Origin: CAZKWG01 sp964615375
Lineage (GTDB): Bacteria; Myxococcota_A; UBA796; CAZKWG01
Direction of reading: 5' to 3'
Assembly: GCA_964615375.1 (NCBI GenBank)
Contig: CAZTOW010000049.1
Location: 1 to 64,000, forward strand
Length of the DNA: 64,000 nt
Within the stretch, counting starts at the first letter, position 1; each line of letters opens with the position of its first letter. The position numbers and the translations under genes were made by a program. Positions 33,804-42,858 of the stretch are shown here, piece after piece. Below the pieces are notes generated by a model. The model had not been told where the DNA came from, did no database searches, and worked only from the letters and a program-made list of their open reading frames with translations.

Positions 33804-33872
33804 CAGGCCGCCCTCCACGCGAAGGCTGCGGTACAATGGCGACGTCTCTCACCCCTGTACAGGAGTCCACCG

Positions 33873-34133
33873 ATGAAGCGCGCCGCCTTCCCCCTCGCGA
33901 TCCTCGCCGCCCTCGTTACTGGTTTCGCCAGCAGCCAGCTCGTATCGACCGCAACAGCCCAGACGCCGACATCAACGAACGTTTCATGCGCATTTATCCC
34001 AGCGGGTACGGGAAAGATGGAGGGCAACACCCCTGAGCTCGCCCGAGGCGCAGAAGCCTGGATGCGAGACCAGTACGCACTGATGGGAAGGCGCAATTTC
34101 GTAGTCACAGGGCAGGTGTTCTGCGCCTGGTAG
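33873..34133 (+). CDS. Small exported protein
   Basis: The 86-aa protein has a clear signal peptide (MKRAAFPLAILAALVTGFAS to a likely cleavage after TATAQ). The mature part of about 55 residues has two Cys that could pair (VSCAFIP near the start and VFCAW at the end). AGGAG lies seven bases before the ATG, and TACAAT around 33832 could be its -10 box. It is divergent from the cell-wall operon and convergent with the helicase fragment. Function unknown. Confidence 0.68.
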   Translation: MKRAAFPLAILAALVTGFASSQLVSTATAQTPTSTNVSCAFIPAGTGKMEGNTPELARGAEAWMRDQYALMGRRNFVVTGQVFCAW

Positions 34134-34143
34134 AGAGCAGACA

Positions 34144-36288
34144 TCACGCCGCCTCCTCCATCGAATCGGCGTTCGCCGCGTCCTTGTTGGCGGACAGCAG
34201 CGTCCTCGGGATGGGCGCGCTCCACCAGAACCGGGCGGCGTCGCTGAGCTGGGTGAAGGTCAGGCCCGAGCCCGGCGCCGTGGCGAGGAAGGTGGACCAC
34301 CCAGACTGCGTCGGCGGCAGCACCGTGAGCCCCGCCTGCCGCGCCGCCTGACCGTTCACGATGCGCAGCCCGCTCTGCCCCACGACCGGCAGCAACACAC
34401 GACTCTGCACATAGCTCGGCGCCGCCCCGAGCGCGGCGAGGATGTCCGCGCCCATCAGGCCCCACATGCGCTCCGCCCAGGCGTCCGGCGCCAGGTGCCA
34501 GCCGAGCAGAGGCCAGTCCGCCGAGTAGCGGATCGCCTGATCCAGCCGCTCCTTGATGGCCTTCGTGGTCCGGGCCTCGTCGTCCGCGGGCCACGCTCCG
34601 CCGACGTGCTCGGGGCGGATCAGGCTGAAGCGCACGTCGGTGCTGTCCGCGGCCTGCCAGGAGGCGGCCCCTGCGACGCGCAGCCCGATGGTCCCCTCGC
34701 GGGTGACGCGCCCGAACTCGATGTGGTCGAGACGGTCGTTGCCGCCCCAGGTTCCTGGGATGGCGGCGCGCAGGCCCTCGTAGACAGGTCCGCCCCCCTC
34801 GGGCACCAGGACGGGACGCTCGCGCACGATCGCGGCGAAGGGCGCCCACGGCCACGCCTCCGGGCTCACCCGCGCGAGGTCCTTGAGCCGCGCCTCGGCC
34901 TCACCGCGCAGGCGCGCCGCCTCGGTCGCGTCCTTGCTGCGCTCCGCCATGCGGAAGCGGGCGTTGACCGCGCGCAGGAGCCTGCTCGACTCGGTCGCGA
35001 TCTTGGCCTTCGCCTCGGCCTCTCGACGCTTGCGCACCTCCTCCATGCGCTTGCGGGTCTTCTCCGGGTCGCGGGAGATCAGCAGCAGGATCTCCTCCGG
35101 CCCCACGTCCATCTGCGCACCCGGGTTGTTGGTGTCCCGGTCCTGGGACTTCAGGAGCTGCGTCATCCAGCCGCGCTTGCCTTGGATCAGGTTGAAACGC
35201 AGCCCGTCCTGGCTCTTTCGGGCAAAGTAGTAGTAGATCGCGATGGCCCCGAGCGTGTTGCCCTGCCGCACCCCGCGACCGTTGCGCTGCTGGAGCGTCG
35301 CGGGCTCCCAGGGCAGGTCCAGGTGGTGGATTGCACAGGTCCGCGTCTGGAGGTCGATGCCTTCGTAGGCGATGGCATTGGCGATCACGATGTCGTACTT
35401 CGGCTCGGTGCCCGACTCGGGGTCGCCGTTGAACTCCTTCGCGATGCGCTGGCGATCCGCGGCGGCGCTGGCCACCTTCGCGTTGAGGATGCCGATCCGC
35501 TCGCTCTTGATGCCGCGGCTCACGAGCACGTCCCGGACCCAGCGGTGCGCCGCCACGTTGTCCACGAAGACGATGTGCCCACACGTCCGGTTGGTCATCA
35601 CCCGATCCGCCAGCGCCTCGAACTTGGGACTGGACGGGTCGGCGACCTGGTCCGCCGAGTCCCAGTCGAAGCCGCCGTCGAGGTCGGCGTGGATGGCGAC
35701 CAGCGCCAGCCGCGCCATGAGCCCGAGGATCTGCGCCTTCTCGCTCGGGTTCGTGGACTGGAGCGCGGCCTCGATCTGGGCGACGTAGCGGTCGTACTTG
35801 TCCGACTGGGCGTCGTCCATGTCCACCTCGACCATCTCGACCTTCGGCTCCGGCAGCTTGAGGCCCACCTCCTCGGCCGTCTTGAAGTCGCCGTAGCGGA
35901 AGATCACGTCGCGCAGCTCGTGCAGGTTCTGGAAGCCCACCACGGCCGAGCGGTCCTCCACCTCCAGCTTGGGGTTCACCACGCTGCGCATCTCGATGCG
36001 CAGATAGCGGTCGATGAACTGTTCGGGGTCGCGGATGCCCATGCGCGTCCAGGCGTCCGGGTCGATGTATTGGACGAGGTTGTAGAACTCCAGTGGGCTG
36101 TTCTTCGCCGGAGTCGCAGAGAGCAGAACGATGCCGCGCCCGCCGGTCTTCTTGCGGATCGCCGCGCACCGGAAGTCGAGCTGCCACGCTCGCTTGGATC
36201 CGTCGCCTGGATTGCCCATGTACCTGGGCACACCGCCCTCTCTCTCCTCGGGCAAATACAGGTTTTTGGAGCTTGCGGGTTCCGGCAA
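34144..36288 (-). pseudogene. 5'-truncated phage-type helicase (DarB/N12-methylase-helicase-like)
   Basis: The frame encodes the C-terminal helicase half only. It opens right after the expected DEAH box (SSKNLYLPEE), has motif III-like VLLSATPAKNSPLEFYNLV, and a complete helicase C part: HIVFVDNVAAHRWVRDVLV, IVIANAIAYEGIDLQ, and WEPATLQQRNGRGVRQGN. Motifs I and II, and the methylase part usual in phage and plasmid relatives, are missing; a stop lies at 36307-36309 in the same frame. The only start is a TTG at 36288. The break falls at the head-to-head junction with the sigma-like gene, so a deletion or inversion probably removed the 5' half. C-terminal ~300 residues are element-specific. Expression as a stand-alone fragment cannot be excluded. 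Confidence 0.7.
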
Positions 36289-36398
36289 AGTTGCCCATCG
36301 CCAGGATCACTGAGAATGGCGCGGCCGAGGCCGACGCTCCCCAGGAGTCGGCTGAATCGCGTGCCGAGGCGGCTGGCCCGGTCGTGACCGAGGCCGAG

Positions 36399-37835
36399 AT
36401 GGCCCCACTGAGGGCGGCCCTGCGAGGGCTGCTCGCCGAGGGTGTGCCGGCAGACGCCGTCGAAAACGCGCTCGTCCGGCTGCTCACCCGGCTGCAGGTC
36501 GGCGTCGAGCAGCTCAGAACCAACAAGCAGCTCGCGCCCTGGATGCACGGGGTGGTGTGTCGGGTGATCGAGGAGTCGGGCGAGCCGTGCCCTCAGCTGA
36601 CGAACCTGATGGCCAGTGGTCCGGGCGGCCAGGATCGGATCGCTGGCGCGCTGCTGCCCCTCCTGGACCTGATCGAGCCCGAGCACGCCGAGGTCCTGCG
36701 ACTCTCCGACCACGGCACGCTGACCCAGCGAGCGGCGGCAGCGCGCCTCGGGATCCCGCTGGTCGCGCTCAAGTCGCGGATCCACGTCGCCCGCCGCAAG
36801 CTGCGGCTGGTCGTGCTCGCCGGGCTCAAGGTCCTGGCGCCGGACACCAGCGACGCCCCTGAACCCATCTCTGCCGACACCCGCGCCCCGCGCCGCCGGC
36901 TTCCCGCAAGCAGCCTGCTCCCCGTGTTCACCTCCGCCCTCGAAGACCTGGTCCGCCCCTGGGTGCCGGCCGAGCAGATCCCGACCGTCGCGGCCTCGGT
37001 CCTGGCCAGCCTGCGTACCGCGCAGCCTCACAGCGGGCGCCTTCCGAGCTGGATCTACACGGTCACCCGAGCGTCTGTCCTCGCCAACACCTCCGGCGCC
37101 CCGATCTCCTCGCTCCCCAGCCAGCCGACGACCGAGGCCCGGTCCATCCTCGCCCCGGCGATAAACACGCTCCTGGCGGACGTGGACCCCGATCAGCTCG
37201 CCGCCCTCACCCTGGTGGACCTCGAAGGCCGCTCCCAACGCGACGCCGCCCGCCACCTCGGCATCCTGCCCGAGACCCTGAAGCAGCGCCTCTGGCGCGC
37301 CCGGCGCGTCGGCTGGCAGTCCCTGGCCCGCGCCCTGACCGCGAGCCGCCAGCCCGCCCCGGCCCCGACTCACTTCACCGCCCTGCTCGACGCGCTCCAG
37401 GCCCTGCTTCAGCACCTCCCGCCGACCGTCCCTCCCAACCCGGCGCTCCAGCGCCTGCTACGCCAGCTCCACGCCGAAGCACCATCCCAGCGCCCCTCGT
37501 CCTCGGTGGTGGAATTCCTTTACGCCACCGCCGTCGCCAGCGTCCAACCCGCTCCCCACCGCACGCTCCCAACCCCACCGGCAGAGCCCGGCCCCACCGA
37601 GCGCGCCGCCCTGGCCGCTTGCCTCGCCCCCCTCCTGGTCGCCCTGACTCCGGAGCAGTCCGAGGCCCTCACCCTCATCGACCTCAACGGCCTCAGCCTC
37701 AACGCCGCCGCCGCCCAGGTCGGCACGGACCGCCCGACGTTCCAAGGCCGCCTCCAGCGCGCGCGCATCCGGCTGCGTCAGCTCCTGCTTGGAGCGTGGA
37801 GCACAGTCAACTCGGCCGCCAGCGCTCCTCCGTAG
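36399..37835 (+). CDS. Protein of three tandem ECF-sigma-like units
   Basis: The ~478-aa protein repeats one architecture three times. Each unit has a region 2-like helix pair with a W-(M/I)-x-x-V or similar core (LAPWMHGVVCRVIEE; LPSWIYTVTRASVL; VVEFLYATAVASV) followed by a region 4-like HTH: LRLSDHGTLTQRAAAARLGI...LKSRI; LTLVDLEGRSQRDAARHLGI...LKQRL; LTLIDLNGLSLNAAAAQVGT...FQGRL. The third is most worn. Pro-rich linkers join them. The start is uncertain: ATG 36399, GTG 36384 or TTG 36291 are possible. Such a fusion may bind DNA at several half-sites rather than work as a sigma factor. It sits head to head with the truncated helicase. Confidence 0.75.
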   Translation: MAPLRAALRGLLAEGVPADAVENALVRLLTRLQVGVEQLRTNKQLAPWMHGVVCRVIEESGEPCPQLTNLMASGPGGQDRIAGALLPLLDLIEPEHAEVLRLSDHGTLTQRAAAARLGIPLVALKSRIHVARRKLRLVVLAGLKVLAPDTSDAPEPISADTRAPRRRLPASSLLPVFTSALEDLVRPWVPAEQIPTVAASVLASLRTAQPHSGRLPSWIYTVTRASVLANTSGAPISSLPSQPTTEARSILAPAINTLLADVDPDQLAALTLVDLEGRSQRDAARHLGILPETLKQRLWRARRVGWQSLARALTASRQPAPAPTHFTALLDALQALLQHLPPTVPPNPALQRLLRQLHAEAPSQRPSSSVVEFLYATAVASVQPAPHRTLPTPPAEPGPTERAALAACLAPLLVALTPEQSEALTLIDLNGLSLNAAAAQVGTDRPTFQGRLQRARIRLRQLLLGAWSTVNSAASAPP

Positions 37836-38314
37836 GAGGGCGCACTCTACGCAGCGTCTCCGGCCTCGAAGCAAGGCCCGCGACACCTCGACTGTGGCCG
37901 GATCTGGTCGTGGCCTTGCGCGGCGCGAACCGCTCCGCACATCCAGCCCACGCAGGAGCAACTCCGCCGTCACGCAATCTCGGAGCTCCAGTTGCTCTGT
38001 GGAACTCGCCAGCGCCGCGTGGAGCGCCGTGCGATCCACGTCGTCGAAATGGTCGCCGTGGTCATTGAACACGAGCGTAAGTGGGGGCAGATTGACGCCG
38101 AGCGTCACCGGCTACTCCAGGCGGGTGGCGGACAGGCCCATTCCGACGATCTGCCTCGGGGCACAGGCGGGGCCCAAATATGCGTCACATCGATCTGCAA
38201 TCGCCGCCCATCCCACCCATTCACCGCGACGACCATGAACCGCAGCGCCGTCATGATATACCGAGCCCGTTGGTGGGCGTCCCGCCAGCCATGCGACCAC
38301 GCCGGAATGCCGCC
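37836..38314. other. Non-coding or decayed stretch of about 480 bases
   Basis: No convincing gene. On the - strand, around 38108-37900, a frame reading LPPLTLVFNDHGDHFDDVD looks protein-like but is cut by a stop at 38112 and has no ribosome site, so it may be a gene remnant. Confidence 0.4.
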
Positions 38315-39241
38315 ATGTCCACCGCCACCTCCCAGCCCGTCGACGTCGACCTCCCGCCGCTCACGCGGATGCAGCCTGAGCAGCTCTCATGGTCGCCGGA
38401 CCAGCACAGACTCGCTCTGGCGGGTCATCTGGGCGTCATCCTGCTTGGCGACCACGACGAGAGCACCCTGCTGGCCCATCCTGGCGCGACCGCCTGCGCG
38501 TGGGGGCCAGACGGAGTCCTCGCCACAGGGAGCTCGAACGAGGACCTGCGCCTCTGGGACCCGGCCGAGATCACGCACCCGCTGCTCACGATGGACCTGC
38601 AGTCGTGGGTGGTATCACTCGCCTGGTCGTCGGACGGGCGCCTCTCGGTCGGCACGAGCAGTTCCCTCCATGTGTTCGCCTGGGAACAGGGGAGCCTGCG
38701 CGAACTGGCTGTGCTTCGCCGGACCCTCTGGATGGCGCTCTCGGTAGGCTGGTCGGCGACAGGGCTGCTGTGCATGACGGGACACAACCCCGACCGCATC
38801 TGGGTCTGGGATCCCAGTTTTCCTGAGACGCCACCGCTGGGGCTTGGCGGACACCAGCGTCCTGTTTTCTGCGTCGCCTGGGCACCCGACGGACGACTGG
38901 CGTCGGGGGACGAGGAGGGGCAAGTTCGCGTCTGGCCCGCCGACTTGAGCCCCGACGCTTGCCAGGTGCTGACCGGTCACGAGAGCTGGGTCACAACGGC
39001 CGCCTGGTCCAGGGATGGACTTCTGGCCACTGGCAGCGACGATCACGATGTCCGGATCTGGCGCCCTGGCTCCGCGCAGCCACATGTCGCGACGTTGAAG
39101 GGGCACAGGGACTTCGTGCATGATCTGGCGTGGACCGACGATGGCCGCCTTGCCTCGGCGAGCTACGACGGCACAGTGCGAATTTGGGAACCTGGTCGCT
39201 CGGCGGAGGCGATTCGGATCCTGGACGTCCGCACTGGGTGA
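38315..39241 (+). CDS. WD40 beta-propeller protein
   Basis: The 308-aa protein is made almost only of WD40 repeats. Clear blades include GVLATGSSNEDLRLWDP, GRLASGDEEGQVRVWPA, GLLATGSDDHDVRIWRP and GRLASASYDGTVRIWEP, with GH-type starts (LTGHESWVTTAAWS, LKGHRDFVHDLAWT). About seven blades fit one closed propeller. There is no kinase, caspase or NTPase domain attached, which is the usual bacterial partner, so it may be a scaffold. ATG 38315 is preferred because repeats begin soon after it; upstream ATGs at 38291 and 38180 are possible. Confidence 0.8.
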   Translation: MSTATSQPVDVDLPPLTRMQPEQLSWSPDQHRLALAGHLGVILLGDHDESTLLAHPGATACAWGPDGVLATGSSNEDLRLWDPAEITHPLLTMDLQSWVVSLAWSSDGRLSVGTSSSLHVFAWEQGSLRELAVLRRTLWMALSVGWSATGLLCMTGHNPDRIWVWDPSFPETPPLGLGGHQRPVFCVAWAPDGRLASGDEEGQVRVWPADLSPDACQVLTGHESWVTTAAWSRDGLLATGSDDHDVRIWRPGSAQPHVATLKGHRDFVHDLAWTDDGRLASASYDGTVRIWEPGRSAEAIRILDVRTG

Positions 39242-39319
39242 GCGTGTCGCCCCTCACGCCCCCCTGCTCCCGCGCGCATCACGGGAGTAGACAGCCACCA
39301 CCGCACGCGCGCGAGCCCG

Positions 39320-39894
39320 ATGTCCCAGCCCACCGCCCACATCGCCCCCGGCGCCCACATCGTCGTCCGCGACGCCATCGGGTGCGTCGTACAGGTCAAC
39401 CCCACCTCCAACGGGCGGCCGGCATGAACCGTCACGGGCGTCTTGGCGATTCTCCGCAATCAGGATGCGGTCTTCCTCGAAGAGTACGAGGGCGAGGTGG
39501 TGGCGCTCGACCCCACCCAGCCCCCCTGGTGGCCGACCCCTCGCCGGAGCAACGAGACGCGCTGGTGAGCATCGCGGCCCTGCTGCGCGACCGCTCGCCC
39601 GAGACCGACCGGATCTGCGTGGGCCACCGCGCCGCCATGGACGTCATGGACGACCGGCTCGACCCAGACCGCCTGGCGCTGGGCCAGCTCCAGCCGCGCA
39701 TCCTCATCGCCGACACCGTCGGTCTGAGAAGGACCCTTCAGGCCGGCATTCTGCTGTCCGAACTCATCCGGCGTGGGCAGGCGACGCGCGTCCTGATCGT
39801 CAACGTCAAGGCCATGCTGACCCAGTTGCCGAGCGAGATGTGGAGTTGCCTCACCATCCCGCTGGTGCGCCTCGCCCCCGAGGGTCGGGCGTGA
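39320..39894 (+). pseudogene. Decayed 5' fragment of the SNF2 (DrmD-like) helicase gene
   Basis: This stretch matches the first ~195 codons of the intact helicase at 54086. It starts MSQPTAHIAPGAHIVVRDAI beside MSLSSPIAPGAHIQVRDAV. A TGG of the intact gene is TGA here (39425-39427). A frameshift lies near 39525. Then ALVSIAALLRD, VGHRAAMDVMDDRLDPDR and LGQLQPRILIADTVG match the intact copy closely. The P-loop has changed from GLGKT to GLRRT, losing the catalytic lysine. Similarity ends at IPLVRLAPEGRA and a stop. Three inactivating changes show it is dead. The 200 bases after it to 40094 hold nothing recognisable. Confidence 0.85.
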
Positions 39895-40094
39895 ACCAGC
39901 ACTTGCAGAGCGCAGAGGGTCTCCTGCCGCTCGTACTCGGCACCGCGCCTCCTGGCGCTGGGGGACTGAGGCCGCACGGGTCAGGTCGTCAGTTGAGGCC
40001 GCGGGGGGCGGGGGCGGAGGTGGGGGCGGTCGGTGTCCATTTGGCCAGCAGGTGGGGGCGTTTTGGTCAGCGGTGCGGGGCCATTCGACGAAGT

Positions 40095-42027
40095 TCAGCG
40101 AACGTCGACGTTGCCGTCCCCTCCTGCGGTACCGGCCACACCATCTTTGACGCTGCCGTCGCCTCCAGCACCACCTCCCCCTCCCACGACATCAACCAGC
40201 GCTTCAACGTCGGCCGAGGTCGCGGCCGCCCCGTCCAGTGTCGCAGAGGAGTAGGTAACCGTGACGCTGCCTCCCGGGCCGCCGCCGCCACCGCCACCAC
40301 CCGCGCTGGAGTACGACCCACCGTCCGCGCCGACCCCGCCTGTAGCTGAGATCTGGGCGCTGGTCGCGAGCGTGAGGAGCTCCACCTCACAGGTCAGCGC
40401 ACCCCCGGGACCGCCGCCACCACCCCCGTCGTCAAAGCGCGGCGCTGCCCCGGCCGATCCATCCAGGTAGATCGCGCCGAAGATCGACAGCTCATCGGCG
40501 ATCAGGGTGAGTGACGCCCCCGGCGTCCCTCCCGCGCCACCCCAGGGCCCGCCTCCAGAGCAGCCAGTTCCTGTCGTACCTGCGGGACCTCCAGCGCCAC
40601 CGTTGCCCAGCCAGCCTCCGTCACCTCCCGCGCCACCCTCAGCGGCGTCGGAGCATCCGCCGCCACCGCCGCCGCCATCGTACGATCCGGTCCCATCCTC
40701 ACACAGACAGGATCCGGCGTCGCCAGCGCCCACGCCGTTGATCTCGGAATCGGAGTCGATCAGGATGCTCTCCGCGGTGATGGTGGTTTCACCCGTGACG
40801 ACCAACACCCCGCCGTCGCTCACGACCAGCATGGGCAGGTCATAGGAGCCGGCGGGGAGGGTGTAGCTGCCGCCGCTCACCTCGAGTTCATCCACCACGC
40901 CATCGCAGTCGTTGTCCACCTCATCGGCAAGAGCCTCCTCTGTGTCTGGGCTGGACTCTGCGTCGTCATCGTCACAGTCTTCACAGGCCAGCGCGCCGTC
41001 TCCGTCGCTGTCNNNNNNNNNNNNNNNNNNNNNNNNNNNNNNNNNNNNNNNNNNNNNNNNNNNNNNNNNNNNNNNNNNNNNNNNNNNNNNNNNNNNNNNN
41101 NNNNNNNNNNNNGTCGTTGTCGACCCCATCGCAGACCTCCTCTGCGCCTGGGTTGATCGTCGCGTCCGCGTCGTCGCAGTCCCCGTCGGCCTCGACCGCT
41201 CCCTCCGGCTGCTCGCAGCTCTCCTCCGACAGACCGTCGCCGTAGCCATCGTCGTCGCTGTCGGTGTACCAGCTTGTCGGCCCCTCGATGGCTGCGTCGT
41301 CATCGTCACAGTCTTCACAGGCCAGCGCGCCGTCTCCGTCGCTGTCGTCTTCGTCGGCGGGGAGCGCGTCATCGCAGTCGTTGTCGAGCTCGTCACAGAG
41401 CTCCTCGGCGCCAGGGTAGACGGTGTCGTCCGTGTCGTCGCAGTCGTCGCCGGACTCGACGTACCGCGAGGATGGAGCCTCGCAATCGGTCCACGTAAAG
41501 GCCATGCCTCCGACCCCATCTCCGTCCCGGTCGAGGTGCCAGGTGATCTCCTCTCCGATCTTGGAGTCCGTGTCGTCGCAGTCGTCGTCGTTGGTGACGA
41601 GCCCATCCTCTTCGCACCCGTAGCCCTCCGTCGATCCGGCGCCGAGCCCGTCGCCGTCCGAGTCCTCGTACAACCAACCCTCACCGTCGATGAACGACCA
41701 CTCTTCCGAGTCCGTCAGCCCGTTACAGTCGTTGTCGACCCCATCGCAGACCTCCTCTGCGCCTGGGTTGATCGTCGCGTCCCGGGGCGCGCAGTCGGAG
41801 GGCCAGCGGTAGCCGTCCCCATCGGGGTCCCGGCCCAGACCTCCGGGAAACGGCAGGCCGTCGGGGAAGTGGACGGCGCCGAACTCCCGTCCGCTGCTCG
41901 GGAGGGATGCGCTCGGCTCGATGCCTGAGTCCGCGCTGTGCTCACGGGCTCCGCAGCCAGAGAGCAACACGAACAGGAGCGAGGGAGCGGCCAGGCAGTG
42001 TGAAGCGTAGAGGAGATGGTCAGTCAT
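40095..42027 (-). CDS. Surface lipoprotein with metal-binding repeats (interrupted by assembly gap)
   Basis: The protein begins with a signal and lipobox (LLFVLLSGC), then a GRDPDGDGYRWPSDC segment and tandem repeats of the putative metal-binding type: DCDD-x-D, (I/V)xPGAEE(V/L)CD, DNDC(N/D)G. These likely bind calcium on the cell surface. After the repeats comes a beta-like domain (SYTLPAGSYDLPMLVVSDGG) and a very Gly-rich C-terminus. The 100-N gap at 41013-41112 falls inside the repeats, and the frame differs on the two sides, so the true gap length is not 100. The repeat flanking the gap is nearly identical to one 330 bases away, explaining the failed assembly. Its N-terminal ~170 residues are very close to the protein at 42859-44094. 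Confidence 0.82.
41013..41112. other. Assembly gap of 100 N
   Basis: A run of exactly 100 unknown bases, a conventional scaffold filler. Both flanks are copies of the metal-binding repeat found elsewhere in the same gene. Confidence 0.99.
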
Positions 42028-42183
42028 GTCGTGTCTCCAGGGCGAAACGGTTGTCGACCATGTTCTTCAAGCGCCGGGCGCAGCGATCTCATGAGAAATG
42101 AGGGGCAGCGCGTCTTGGCTGTGACTGCAGTTGGTCGCATCTGCTGGGCTGCCCAAGACGTGTGCAGAGTCTGGGAAGACCGT

Positions 42184-42795
42184 TCAGCGCACAGGGGCGT
42201 CCTGGGTCATGGGGCTGGCCCGGTAGCCGATGACCACGCCAGGATCGGTCGTACCGTCGATCCGAGCTCCAGCGGTGATATACCAGAGCCTGCCGGCCAG
42301 GAGCACACGGGTGACGATCAGGGGTTCAGACGCGACCTTGCCACTGGACCGCTCTACCACGAGCTTTGACTGGCACGCTGGCGTCAGATCCTCCTCCGAC
42401 GGCACCCGGAGCAGCCCACGCTCCTTCAAGTTCAAGTAGTGAGCCAGGTAGGCAGGCTCCGAGCCGACCTTCACAGCGAACTCTTCTCTTGGAAGCATCA
42501 CGCCTGCCTCCAGCCGGTGGGACAGCGTCCCTGTCGCGTGAAGCTCAAGCTCCTCCATCAGCGATGGCACGCATCCGAGCACAACGGAATACGAGCCATC
42601 CTCGCCAGGGATGAGCAGGCTGCCCAGATCGACTCTTGCGTCTGTGTCCATCGGGTTCTGCCAACCATGCTCGCCGAGTATCTGAGTCAGGACGCCAGCA
42701 TCTCCACGCAGCGAAGTGGGTTCGGCGCGCGCCGCCGGAGGTGAGCCAGCCTGCGCTTCGGCGCAGGCTATGACGGTAAGAATGAAGACCCTCAT
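42184..42795 (-). CDS. Putative lipoprotein between two metal-binding-repeat genes
   Basis: The 203-aa protein starts at ATG 42795, with GGAGGG directly upstream, and has a short signal ending VIAC, a lipobox-like sequence. The mature part (GEHGWQNPMDTDARVDLGSL, later LVVERSSGKVASEPLIV and LLAGRLWYITAGARI) is mixed alpha/beta with no recognised domain. It lies 63 bases after the larger lipoprotein gene at 42859 and may be co-transcribed with it. Confidence 0.7.
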   Translation of the reverse strand: MRVFILTVIACAEAQAGSPPAARAEPTSLRGDAGVLTQILGEHGWQNPMDTDARVDLGSLLIPGEDGSYSVVLGCVPSLMEELELHATGTLSHRLEAGVMLPREEFAVKVGSEPAYLAHYLNLKERGLLRVPSEEDLTPACQSKLVVERSSGKVASEPLIVTRVLLAGRLWYITAGARIDGTTDPGVVIGYRASPMTQDAPVR

Positions 42796-42858
42796 CTTCC
42801 CTCCAACGGTGGGTTCGAGTGCGGTGAATGGTGTTGCATTGCCTCGCAAGCGACATCC

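Noticed and set aside
34495..36387. A 630-codon frame on the + strand
   Set aside because: Antisense to the helicase fragment, whose motifs III to VI are clear on the - strand.
39465..40349. A 294-codon frame overlapping the decayed helicase copy
   Set aside because: The helicase similarity is in the other two frames; this one is a low-complexity shadow.
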